This document shows positions 34,707 through 43,309 of a stretch of DNA of 64,000 nucleotides, one piece after another. How positions within the stretch are numbered: the first letter of the stretch is position 1; each line of letters begins with the position of its first letter. The notes under the pieces are model-generated. The model did no database searches, was not told where the DNA came from, and saw only the letters and a program-made list of their open reading frames with translations. Source of the stretch: Nitrospira sp. MA-1 (GTDB lineage Bacteria; Nitrospirota; Nitrospiria; Nitrospirales; UBA8639); assembly GCA_032139905.1 (NCBI GenBank), contig JAQJDB010000007.1, positions 496,001 to 560,000 of the forward strand, in the 5' to 3' direction. Made by a program: the position numbers and the translations under genes.

Positions 34707-35777
34707 ATGCGGGTTCTCCAAATTGTTGCCGATGGTAAACCCGGGGGAGGCACAACGCATGTGCTTCAGATCCTCAAAGGTTTACGGCATGCCGTCTCTT
34801 TTCAACTCATTACGGAAGAACAATCATATTTAATGAAGGAAGCCGGTGCTCTTGGAATTCCCTGCCAGGGGCTTCGTTTTTTTATTAGCCGGCTTAATCT
34901 TGCCCTTCCTTTCCAGCTTCGTGCGCTGGTTTTGGCCCTTCAACCTGATCTGGTTCATGTCCATGGTGGGCGTGCGGGGTTTTTCTTTGCGTTATCTCTA
35001 TTGAAAATCCCGATGGTATATACCGTCCATGGATTTCATTTTATTGAAAAGTCCCCGAGAATTCGCCGGATGGCATTAATGGCGGAACGTTGGAATTTTC
35101 GACGTGCTTGCCATTCTATTTTCGTGTCGAAGTATGATGTGACTCTTGCAGAAAATTCTCGATTACTATCAGGTTGTGACAAAAGGGTCGTCATCTATCC
35201 TGGTTTTTCTTTGAAAAATCTTCCGAAGGCTCACCCGCGTACGCTCCTACATATTGGGTTTCTTGGACGATTGGAATATCAAAAGGATCCTCTCTTGTTT
35301 TTAGAAATGATGGCCTATCTGCCTGAGTATTCGGCCACGATTGTTGGTGATGGGGCGTTGGCTCCGATGATCAAGCAGGAAATTGCCAAGAGGGGTTTAT
35401 GCGGACGGGTTCACATGGTTGGGGAGTTGTCTCATGGAGAGGCTCTGGAAATTCTCGCTACTTTCAGCGTTGTGGTTTTAACCTCCAGGTGGGAAGGCTT
35501 GCCGGTTTTGGTCTTAGAATCTATGGGTATTGGGGTTCCGGTCGTGAGCATGAATGTGAGTGGATTGGAAGAAATCATTCATCACGAGGTAAATGGAATG
35601 CTGGTAGAGAAAAGAAGAGGGGAAGATCTTGCGGATAAAGTTAGAATAATTACCCACAATGAGGGTCTCAGGGCTTTCCTCATTAAGAATGCACAAGCGA
35701 CTATTCACGAGGAATTTTCCATGGACAATATGCTGGGTTCGATCTTGAAAATATATCAAGAAGCATCTGTTGCATAG
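34707..35777 (+). CDS. Family 4 glycosyltransferase (GT-B fold)
   Basis: 356 residues. The N-terminal domain begins 'MRVLQIVADGKPGGGTTHVL', a typical GT4 start, with 'PDLVHVHGGRAGFFFALSLL' and 'PMVYTVHGFHFIEK'. The C-terminal donor domain has 'LHIGFLGRLEYQKDPLLFLE', 'ATIVGDGALAPMIKQ', 'VVVLTSRWEGLPVLVLESMG' (E-x7-E motif) and 'VSMNVSGLEEIIHHEVNGML'. It transfers an NDP-sugar to a lipid-linked intermediate at the cytoplasmic face; the sugar is not readable. It lies 22 bases before another GT4 gene. Confidence 0.9.
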   Translation: MRVLQIVADGKPGGGTTHVLQILKGLRHAVSFQLITEEQSYLMKEAGALGIPCQGLRFFISRLNLALPFQLRALVLALQPDLVHVHGGRAGFFFALSLLKIPMVYTVHGFHFIEKSPRIRRMALMAERWNFRRACHSIFVSKYDVTLAENSRLLSGCDKRVVIYPGFSLKNLPKAHPRTLLHIGFLGRLEYQKDPLLFLEMMAYLPEYSATIVGDGALAPMIKQEIAKRGLCGRVHMVGELSHGEALEILATFSVVVLTSRWEGLPVLVLESMGIGVPVVSMNVSGLEEIIHHEVNGMLVEKRRGEDLADKVRIITHNEGLRAFLIKNAQATIHEEFSMDNMLGSILKIYQEASVA

Positions 35778-35799
35778 CGGTCGGTTATAAAGGACACAA

Positions 35800-36984
35800 G
35801 TGAAGGTTGCGCTGGTTCATGATTGGCTTACTGGAATGCGAGGGGGGGAGCGGTGCCTTGAAGCGTTGTGTGAACTGTTTCCTGATGCGCCAATTTATAC
35901 GTTGTTCCACGTAAAAGGCAGTGTGTCGGATACGATTGAGCGGCATCCCATTATTCCAAGCTTTCTAAATAGAATCCCGTTTGCGAAGAGCCGATATCGG
36001 TATTTGCTCCCTTTCTTTCCTTCAGCCATTCAGCGGTTAGAAATTCAACAGTATGACTTGGTGGTGAGTTCGAGCCACTGCGTGGCCAAGGGTATTCGAG
36101 TGCCTCGCGAGACCTGCCATATATCCTATGTTCATACCCCCATGCGATATATCTGGGATGGATTTGATACCTATTTCGGAAACGCAGGATTTTGGAATGT
36201 TGGCAGGTTAGGAATGGCCCTTTTTCGGGCGCGACTTCAGCAGTGGGATATGGAATCCAATGCCCATGTGAGTCGTTTTATTGCCAATTCCCACAACGTG
36301 GCAGAACGAATCACGCGACAGTATGGGAGACCGGCATACGTGGTCTACCCACCCGTCGATTGGCAGGGCCATCAGGTGTCGCGTTGCCATGAAGGATTTT
36401 TCTTGATGGTCACGGCCTTTGCGCCTTACAAAAAAGTTGACCTGGCCATTGCCGCAGCGAATGAATTAGAGATTCGATTGAAAATTATTGGCCAAGGACA
36501 GGATGAAAAACGATTAAAGCGAATGGCCGGCCCTACTGTCGAGTTTCTTGGCTGGCAGCCAGACCATCGTGTCAGAGACTTTTACAGTCGGTGTCTGGCT
36601 GTTCTCTTCCCCGGTGAAGAGGATTTTGGTATTGTGCCATTGGAGGCAATGGCCACCGGGAAACCGGTAATTGCCTATGGAAAGGGTGGAGCCCTTGAAA
36701 CCATCGTTCCTCTCAATCCTTTGCCTAAGCTAGGCGAAAATCATTTAGAATGGGGCGCTCAAACGAGGGAATCTCATTCCGGGCTGACCGGGGTCTTCCA
36801 CTATGAGCAGTCGGTCCAAGCAATCATCGAAGCCATTCAGTTATTCAAACAGCACCTCACTGAGTTCGACCCGGATGCGATTCGGGACCATGTTGAACCA
36901 TTTGATCGCTCGCATTTCAAAGAGCAGGTGCAGCAAGTTATCATGTCCGCTTACCATGAGTTTCGTCGGGTCCCACTATGTTGA
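35800..36984 (+). CDS. Family 4 glycosyltransferase (mannosyltransferase-like)
   Basis: A GTG start with AAGGA upstream. 394 residues, opening 'MKVALVHDWLTGMRGGERCL', a hallmark of a GT4 subgroup often annotated as mannosyl- or GDP-sugar transferases. Further landmarks are 'SHCVAKGIRVP...HISYVHTPMRYIWD', 'AYKKVDLAIAAAN' (in 'TAFAPYKKVDLAIAAAN'), 'VEFLGWQPDHRVRDFYSRC' and 'PGEEDFGIVPLEAMATGKPV'. Its last seven bases overlap the initiating transferase gene. Use of GDP-heptose or GDP-mannose is a guess from the family and from hddA/hddC. Confidence 0.9.
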   Translation: MKVALVHDWLTGMRGGERCLEALCELFPDAPIYTLFHVKGSVSDTIERHPIIPSFLNRIPFAKSRYRYLLPFFPSAIQRLEIQQYDLVVSSSHCVAKGIRVPRETCHISYVHTPMRYIWDGFDTYFGNAGFWNVGRLGMALFRARLQQWDMESNAHVSRFIANSHNVAERITRQYGRPAYVVYPPVDWQGHQVSRCHEGFFLMVTAFAPYKKVDLAIAAANELEIRLKIIGQGQDEKRLKRMAGPTVEFLGWQPDHRVRDFYSRCLAVLFPGEEDFGIVPLEAMATGKPVIAYGKGGALETIVPLNPLPKLGENHLEWGAQTRESHSGLTGVFHYEQSVQAIIEAIQLFKQHLTEFDPDAIRDHVEPFDRSHFKEQVQQVIMSAYHEFRRVPLC

Positions 36985-38378
36985 AACGTCACAGTGAGTT
37001 TTTAAAAAATCTTCTCTTCCTCTCCGATTTGGTTGTGATCTGCGTATGTTGGGTTGGCGCCTACTTCATTCGTTTTTCTGTGCCGCTATTTCCCATTACC
37101 AAGGGCATTCCTTCCATTGACCCGTATCTCTGGCTGCTTTTTCCAATTGTCGCCGTATGGGGAATTTGTTTTTATTCATTTAATCTCTATCGGCCTAGAA
37201 GAATGGGATCTCACCTGGCGGAATTTGTCGACATTGCCAAGGCCAATACGCTGAGTATCCTGATCTTGGTCGCATTGACCTTTTTCTCGAAGCCGTTTGA
37301 GTTTTCCCGTTTGGTGATCATGTATTTTTGGTTGTTGAATTTGGTGGTATTGGGTTTTTCCAGGATGGTTTTTCGGGAAATTCTCAGGGTATTCAGGCGT
37401 ATGGGATACAACCAACGCCAGGTGGTGATTATCGGAGCAGGAAAACTTGGGCAGAGGGTGGGAGATACACTCAAAATGCATCCAGAGCTTGGCCTCCAGG
37501 TTCGCGGGTATTTGACCAGGAATGCTGAAAAGGTTGGTCAAACGTTGGAAGGGACACCTGTCATTGGAACATTTGACCAGGCGGCAGAAGTTTTAACCAG
37601 CAATGTGGATATCGTATTTTTGTGCTTGCCTCCTGAAGTGGAAAGTGAAGCTGAGGGACTGATGAAAATTCTGTCTGCCACCACAGCAGGAGTGAAGATC
37701 ATTCCATCCATTTATGAGTTCGTGACGTTGCGGGCGGAAGCCGAAATGTTCGAGGGCCTTCCTATTATTACTCTCCAGGGATCTCCGCTTTACGGGTGGA
37801 ATTTGTTTTTGAAACGGATGGTTGACGTTTGTGGTGCCGCCGTGGCCCTGGTGGTGGCCTCACCAATCGCATTGATGATTGCGGTACTCATTAAACTCAC
37901 CTCTCCAGGCCCTGTCTTTTACCGGCAGACTCGTGTTGGCCTTGATGGGAAATCGTTCAATATTGTGAAAATTCGGACCATGCGTATGGATGCCGAAGAA
38001 AAGACAGGTCCCGTCTGGACAAAAGCCCACGACCCACGCAGGACGCCCATCGGGACGTTTCTGCGACGAACCAGTTTGGATGAATTGCCGCAATTCTGGA
38101 ATGTCTTAAAGGGAGAGATGAGTATTGTGGGGCCGCGTCCCGAGCGACCGGAGTTTATCGAGAAATTCAGGGCCCAGATTCCCCAATATAACCTGCGTCA
38201 CACCATGAAAGCCGGAATTACGGGTTGGGCACAAATTAATGGATTGCGCGGAAATACCTCTTGGGAAAAACGTTTAGCCTACGATATGTATTATATTGAG
38301 CATTGGTCGTTATGGCTGGATGTGAAGATTATGATTATGACTCTTTGGAAGGGGTTGGTCCATCGGGAGGCGTATTAG
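36978..38378 (+). CDS. Undecaprenyl-phosphate glucose phosphotransferase-type initiating enzyme (WcaJ/PssY family)
   Basis: 466 residues. Four membrane segments in the first ~130 residues are followed by a Rossmann-like domain ('RQVVIIGAGKLGQRVGDTL', ~151) and the membrane re-entrant helix at ~275-305 ('FLKRMVDVCGAAVALVVASP'). The catalytic domain has 'GPVFYRQTRVGLDGKSFNI', 'KIRTMRMDAE', 'RRTSLDELPQFWNVLKGEMS', 'IVGPRPERPEF' and 'GITGWAQINGLRGN'. It adds a sugar 1-phosphate to undecaprenyl phosphate, the first step of repeat-unit or primer synthesis. It ends the polysaccharide locus, convergent to metG. Confidence 0.92.
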   Translation: MLKRHSEFLKNLLFLSDLVVICVCWVGAYFIRFSVPLFPITKGIPSIDPYLWLLFPIVAVWGICFYSFNLYRPRRMGSHLAEFVDIAKANTLSILILVALTFFSKPFEFSRLVIMYFWLLNLVVLGFSRMVFREILRVFRRMGYNQRQVVIIGAGKLGQRVGDTLKMHPELGLQVRGYLTRNAEKVGQTLEGTPVIGTFDQAAEVLTSNVDIVFLCLPPEVESEAEGLMKILSATTAGVKIIPSIYEFVTLRAEAEMFEGLPIITLQGSPLYGWNLFLKRMVDVCGAAVALVVASPIALMIAVLIKLTSPGPVFYRQTRVGLDGKSFNIVKIRTMRMDAEEKTGPVWTKAHDPRRTPIGTFLRRTSLDELPQFWNVLKGEMSIVGPRPERPEFIEKFRAQIPQYNLRHTMKAGITGWAQINGLRGNTSWEKRLAYDMYYIEHWSLWLDVKIMIMTLWKGLVHREAY

Positions 38379-38583
38379 CCTTTCACTCTTTGTGCAGCGA
38401 CACGGAACCCTTCCATGTAAGTCTCTTTGGCAATCGGGTTGAATTTCTTTCCTCGTAATTATTCCTGACATTTTCCCGAGGATGTAGTTTCTTCATTGCG
38501 TGAAAGGGCATCAGCGATTCTTTTCAAGAAAAATTTGGGGGGAGACGTCCCTGAATTTGTGAGTAACAGAAGCATAGAGGATT

Positions 38584-40569
38584 TCATTTGATCCTTGTCC
38601 CTGCAGGGATCTCCTGCGACATGTTTAAAAGTTCAAGGACCTCTTGATCTCCTGCAGCTAACACCATCCCTTGGGATTCAATCCCCATCAGTTTTGCCGG
38701 CTTGAGATTCGCCACGACAACAATGGTTCGCCCTACCAATTCCTCCGGGGCATATTTTTTCCCAATTCCAGCTACGATCTGACGCTGTTCTGTGCCGATA
38801 TCCACCTGGAGCTTGAGAAGTTTTTCGGACTTTGGAACTCGCTCTGCCGTTAAGATTTTGGCGACCTTTAATTGAATTTTTTGGAAATCGGCAATGCTGA
38901 TCAGTATGGCGTCGACTGAGGCTGTTTGCTGTTGGGTCGATTGAACGGTCTGAGGTGTTTCCATGTGTGTCCTGTTCGGGTGAATGGTCATTTTCTGTTC
39001 AGGGCTCTTCTGGGATTCCTGTGGGGAGGAATCTCTTCTGGGGAATAGCGAAGGGCCTTTACTGGTTTGTCCCTTATAGAGGTAGGCCCCCCAACGAGGG
39101 AATTCTTGCAATGCGGGTGTGGAAAAATTGGTCGACAACCCCAGTCGAGTTTTCATGGTTTCGGCGATCTGTGGCATAAATGGATACACCGCCAACGTAA
39201 GAAATCGCAAGACCTCCGTGAGATGAAACAACACGGTGTGAAGACGAGGGGTGTTCCCAGGATCCTTAGCCAACTTCCATGGAGCGGTTTTATCAATATA
39301 TTGATTGGCTGACTGGACCAAACCCCAGGTCGTTTCCAATGCGCGATTAAATTCTAAGTGGCGAAGGTGCGCGTCAATGGTAGGGAAAAGGGATGAAGCC
39401 GCATGTTGGAGTTGACGATCCTGATCCGTTTCGTGCTGGGCGTCAGGCTGAGGAACGGAATTGTTGGAAAAATTCGCCAGCATCGTGAGCGTGCGGGAGA
39501 GCAGATTGCCAAGATCGTTTGCCAGTTCTGCGTTATACCGGTTCCCGAATGCTGAGATGGAAAAATCTCCATCCTGGCCGAATGGCACTTCCCTCAAAAG
39601 AAAATAGCGAAAGGCATCTGCGCCGAATTCTTCTACCACGGCATAGGGATCAACGACATTCCCTCGACTTTTTGACATCTTTTCTCCATTTACGGTCCAC
39701 CAGCCATGCGCAAAGATGGATTGAGGGAGAGGCAGTTCCAAACCCATTAACATGGTTGACCAGTAGACGGCATGGGTGGTCAGGATATCTTTTCCGACCA
39801 GATGGAGGGAGGCGGGCCAGAATGTTGAGGTGCTGGGAGTTGGAGAGATGTACTCCAGTGCTGACAGGTAATTAACCAGGGCGTCGAACCACACATAGGC
39901 TACGCAATCCCGATCAAATGGCAATTCGACACCCCACGACAACCGTGACTTGGGTCGGGAAATTGACAGATCTTCCAGGGGCTTTTGGAGAAACCCTAAG
40001 ACCTCATTGCGACGGGAGTCGGGTTGAATGAAATCGGGGTTTTGTTGGATATGCTCCTTCAACCGGCTCTGAAACCGACTCATGCGAAAAAAGTAATTTC
40101 GTTCACTCACTTGTTCTACTAGTCGCCGACAATCCGGACACAGGCCGTTCTCCACATCCTTTTCTGTCCAAAATCGCTCATCAAATGTGCAATACCAACC
40201 GGTGTATTCGGCTTGATAAATCAAGTCTTTGTCGTAGAGGACTTGAAGGTACCGCTGTACGATTGCCTGATGTTGGAGATCGGTGGTGCGAATAAACCCA
40301 TTGTTGGAGATATGCAATTGCGACCAGAGATTCTTGAACTTTGGCGTGAGGAGGTCACAATGTGCTTGCGGATCGATCCCGGCCTTCGCGGCAGCCTGTT
40401 GAACTTTTTGCCCATGTTCGTCTAATCCGGTGAGGAAAAACACCTCGTGGCCTGTTAGCCGGTAAAACCGGGCTAGAACATCGGCGGCGATGGTGGTGTA
40501 GGCGTGTCCGATGTGAGGCACATCGTTGACGTAATAGATAGGAGTGGTGACGTAAAACGTGTTGGACAT
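38584..40569 (-). CDS. metG: Methionyl-tRNA synthetase
   Basis: 661 residues. It charges tRNA-Met. The class I signature 'HIGH' is at 19-22 and 'KMSKS' at 297-301. One Cys pair of the connective peptide is present ('WYC...CPDC', ~127-147). The anticodon-binding helical domain follows to ~500. A low-complexity linker (~505-555) leads into a C-terminal EMAP/Trbp-type tRNA-binding domain (~560-661; 'FQKIQLKVAKILTAERVPKS', 'KLLKLQVDIG', 'MGIESQGMVLAA') that mediates dimerisation and tRNA binding. Last gene of the minus-strand run tmk-holB-metG. Confidence 0.97.
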   Translation of the reverse strand: MSNTFYVTTPIYYVNDVPHIGHAYTTIAADVLARFYRLTGHEVFFLTGLDEHGQKVQQAAAKAGIDPQAHCDLLTPKFKNLWSQLHISNNGFIRTTDLQHQAIVQRYLQVLYDKDLIYQAEYTGWYCTFDERFWTEKDVENGLCPDCRRLVEQVSERNYFFRMSRFQSRLKEHIQQNPDFIQPDSRRNEVLGFLQKPLEDLSISRPKSRLSWGVELPFDRDCVAYVWFDALVNYLSALEYISPTPSTSTFWPASLHLVGKDILTTHAVYWSTMLMGLELPLPQSIFAHGWWTVNGEKMSKSRGNVVDPYAVVEEFGADAFRYFLLREVPFGQDGDFSISAFGNRYNAELANDLGNLLSRTLTMLANFSNNSVPQPDAQHETDQDRQLQHAASSLFPTIDAHLRHLEFNRALETTWGLVQSANQYIDKTAPWKLAKDPGNTPRLHTVLFHLTEVLRFLTLAVYPFMPQIAETMKTRLGLSTNFSTPALQEFPRWGAYLYKGQTSKGPSLFPRRDSSPQESQKSPEQKMTIHPNRTHMETPQTVQSTQQQTASVDAILISIADFQKIQLKVAKILTAERVPKSEKLLKLQVDIGTEQRQIVAGIGKKYAPEELVGRTIVVVANLKPAKLMGIESQGMVLAAGDQEVLELLNMSQEIPAGTRIK

Positions 40570-40658
40570 GACAATACATCCTCTGTTAACTCCGAACCCT
40601 CATGTGTAAAACGACTCGGGTGGTCGTTGAACCGGGGTAAGCAGGCAATTGATGGTTG

Positions 40659-41690
40659 TTAGGCGAGCTCTGGTGAATTCGATAATTCCAATTGGTCGTG
40701 GAGATGAAAGAAAAATTGCTCCAATCCGATTTGCACATTAAGATTTCGTTGTTGTCCTCGCTCGAGTTGGTTGAGTTCATGGATTAAGGCCAGAAGTGAA
40801 GAAGGGGTAATCAGTTGGGCCAACTCGCGAAGAGCAGATTCTTTATCCTGGTACAACGTGGGAGACAAGGAATGATCCAGGGTCAGCAACAGCAAGTCCC
40901 TGAGCCCTGCCCAAAACCAATGAATCGCTTCCTGTACCTGGTTAGATTTGACCAGCCCTTCACTCATATCCATCACCCGTGAAGCCGACGCAGTATGTTC
41001 CCCAAATAGCAGATCCCAGTACTGACGGAGTTTCACCTTTAATTCTACGGGGTCACAAGACAAAGCTGAACCCAATCGGCCTTCCGCAAATGCCGCGATT
41101 AACCGGGCATCCGAGGCTTCTCTACCCGTCCGGTCTCTCAGGAATTCATAAATGCTGGTAGAGGAAAGTGGCGCAAATCGTAATGTAATGCATCGGGACC
41201 GAATCGTCGTCAGTAGGTGTTCTGGACGGCTGGTGATCAAGAGAAAGAGGCAATGGTCTGGAGGATCCTCCAATGTCTTGAGCAAGGCATTGGCCGCTTC
41301 CTTGGTCATGGAGTCGGCCTGATCAATAAGACATATTTTATGTGACCCCAGGAGAGGACGATAAATGACCAGATGTTCGATATTGCGAATTTGATCAATG
41401 GGAATTTTGGGATTCTGTTTCTGGGTATCTTCGGGTTGAATCAACAGAAAGTCGGGGTGTGTGGCTTGGGCAATTTGGTGGCATGACCGGCAGAGGCCGC
41501 AGGCATCAGGTGTGGGTGCCGTCTGGGGTGCCTCACAGTGCAGATATTGGGCGAGCGCGACAGCGGTCAGTCGTTTCCCAATGGTCGGTTCTCCATGAAA
41601 CAGATAGGCATGTCCCAGATGATTCGTGGAGACCGCTGTTTGGAGCCATTTAATCGGTCGTTGATGCCCGACGAGATCTCGAAATGCCAT
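40659..41690 (-). CDS. holB: DNA polymerase III delta' subunit
   Basis: 343 residues of AAA+ clamp-loader fold: 'FRDLVGHQRPIKWLQ' at the start, a degenerate P-loop 'FHGEPTIGKRLTAVAL' (~32), the zinc-binding cysteines 'HCEAPQ...ACGLCRSC', 'KICLIDQADSMTKEAANALL', and 'SRPEHLLTTIRSRC' with the SRC arginine motif. The P-loop lacks the usual Ser/Thr after GK, consistent with delta' not hydrolysing ATP. It is one of the clamp-loader subunits of the replicase. The first 41 bases overlap the end of tmk; metG follows after 89 bases. Confidence 0.93.
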   Translation of the reverse strand: MAFRDLVGHQRPIKWLQTAVSTNHLGHAYLFHGEPTIGKRLTAVALAQYLHCEAPQTAPTPDACGLCRSCHQIAQATHPDFLLIQPEDTQKQNPKIPIDQIRNIEHLVIYRPLLGSHKICLIDQADSMTKEAANALLKTLEDPPDHCLFLLITSRPEHLLTTIRSRCITLRFAPLSSTSIYEFLRDRTGREASDARLIAAFAEGRLGSALSCDPVELKVKLRQYWDLLFGEHTASASRVMDMSEGLVKSNQVQEAIHWFWAGLRDLLLLTLDHSLSPTLYQDKESALRELAQLITPSSLLALIHELNQLERGQQRNLNVQIGLEQFFFHLHDQLELSNSPELA

Positions 41691-42447
41691 GTTGAGGAGC
41701 CCCTTTCGTCTGGACGCGCTTGGTAGGGCGGCTGGGTTGATGAATTGTTTGAGTCAGGCATGTCGATGGCAACGTCTGAATGAGATGTGACATCATGGAC
41801 GCGATGAGCGTGTTCAGGATATCAGGAGACTGCCTGGCATCCAATTTTTGAATACGTTGGGGGTTCTCCTTTGCGAGGGCGAGGAAGCCTCGACGCACGC
41901 GTTGATGGAAATCCAAGGATTCCTGGTCAAGCCGATTTTGGTGTCCGGCCTGTTGTCGTCTGGTCAACCCTTCTTGGGTCGGGAGATCGAGTAAAAAGGT
42001 GAGGTGTGGAGTCAGTCCTTCTGTAGCAAATCGGTGGGAATGCTTAAGAAAAGTGATATCACGGTGTCGTCCGTATCCCTGGTAGGCCAGGGTTGAATCA
42101 AAAAACCTGTCACAGAGCACAATGATGCCTTTGGCAAGAGCTGGCCGAATCACATGAGCCACATGTTGGGATCGGGCAGCCAGGATCAGAGATGTTTCAC
42201 ATTCTGGAGTGATGATTTCATTATTGGATTTCGTTATAGAGTAGGAAAGCAAAAGACGACGAATGGCCTCGGCAAAGGGGGTGCCCCCAGGCTCTCGAGT
42301 TTCTAATACCTGATAGCCTTGAGCACGAAGTGCTCGAGCCAACCGATGGCATTGCGTAGTTTTTCCGGACCCTTCTGTACCTTCAAAGGTAATGAATAAC
42401 CCGGAAGGCAGTTCACCTTTTCCGTTTTTGTGGTTTCTTGGTTTCAT
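41650..42447 (-). CDS. tmk: Thymidylate kinase
   Basis: 265 residues. It phosphorylates dTMP to dTDP. The P-loop 'FEGTEGSGKTTQCHRLARAL' is at ~21-40, the DR(F/Y) motif 'VLCDRFFDSTLAYQGYGR' at ~110 and the lid region 'RRQQAGHQNRLDQESLDFHQ' at ~163. Typical enzymes are 200-215 residues; here ~50 extra residues rich in Thr, Gln, Arg and Ser follow 'MMSHLIQTLP', and their last part is encoded inside the start of holB. The tail may be non-functional read-on to the next stop. First gene of the minus-strand run. Confidence 0.95.
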   Translation of the reverse strand: MKPRNHKNGKGELPSGLFITFEGTEGSGKTTQCHRLARALRAQGYQVLETREPGGTPFAEAIRRLLLSYSITKSNNEIITPECETSLILAARSQHVAHVIRPALAKGIIVLCDRFFDSTLAYQGYGRHRDITFLKHSHRFATEGLTPHLTFLLDLPTQEGLTRRQQAGHQNRLDQESLDFHQRVRRGFLALAKENPQRIQKLDARQSPDILNTLIASMMSHLIQTLPSTCLTQTIHQPSRPTKRVQTKGAPQHGISRSRRASTTD

Positions 42448-42608
42448 GGAAATTTACACTGAGCGATCCTAGTCTAAGTCATTGAAATTCGCAAGAAAAG
42501 TCTTGCGGGAATCCAGTCCTAATTGTAAGATGCGGTAACATCCCTGTGGCTTCCTTCCTTAAGTAATGACCCTGCCTGCCTATGTAGCGGGTACAAGGCA
42601 ATCTTTTC

Positions 42609-43286
42609 ATGAATACCCTTCGCGCCTCCCTCAGACGCTATTTTTTGACAGGCCTGTTGGTGATTACCCCAATTTGGGGAACCATTCTCATTTTAAAAAC
42701 CCTGTTTGTGACTGTGGATAGTATTCTGGGAACCGCATTAGCGGATTTGGTGTTGCCCGATTATTACTTCCCTGGTCTAGGTATTTTGGCATTATTGCTG
42801 TTAATTTTTTCTGCCGGGGTCTTTGCCACCAATTTTTTGGGTAAACGATTAGTTGTCCGGTGGGAAGAATTTTTAGACCGTGTTCCGATCGTACGTGGGA
42901 TTTACGCAACACTAAAGTCGATGATGGATATTTTGTCCTTTAAACAACGTGAAAAATATAACAAAGTGGTGATGATTCAATTTCCAAAAGAGGGACACTA
43001 TTGTTTATCGTTTGTCACGGGGGAGACCAGAAAGGAAATCCAGAATCTGGCTCCAGAGCCTCTGATTCATGTGTTTGTCCCCACGTCTCCAAATCCCACT
43101 TCCGGGTATTTTCTCCTGGTTCCCGAGAGAGAAATTGTTCCTGTAGATATGGGAGTTGAGGAAGCCATGAAGCTTATTGTGTCAGGTGGGTTCTATTCTC
43201 CTCCAGATAAATCCTCTAGCATTGAAATTGCAAAAAAACGGGATAGAATGACGATCAAGGACTCACCAAAAGTCCAAACCCCATAA
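42609..43286 (+). CDS. DUF502 family membrane protein
   Basis: 225 residues, two membrane segments (~12-38 'YFLTGLLVITPIWGTILILK' and ~55-78 'LGILALLLLIFSAGVFATNF'). After these comes the conserved DUF502 region: 'RVPIVRGIYATLKSMMDIL', 'VVMIQFPKEGHYCLSFVTGE', 'HVFVPTSPNPTSGYFLLVPE', 'DMGVEEAMKLIVSGG'. Function is not established. It is divergent from tmk and lies 23 bases before glmU, so it may share a transcript with cell-wall precursor genes. Confidence 0.9.
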   Translation: MNTLRASLRRYFLTGLLVITPIWGTILILKTLFVTVDSILGTALADLVLPDYYFPGLGILALLLLIFSAGVFATNFLGKRLVVRWEEFLDRVPIVRGIYATLKSMMDILSFKQREKYNKVVMIQFPKEGHYCLSFVTGETRKEIQNLAPEPLIHVFVPTSPNPTSGYFLLVPEREIVPVDMGVEEAMKLIVSGGFYSPPDKSSSIEIAKKRDRMTIKDSPKVQTP

Positions 43287-43309
43287 ACAAGTAACCTTTG
43301 ACCAATGGC

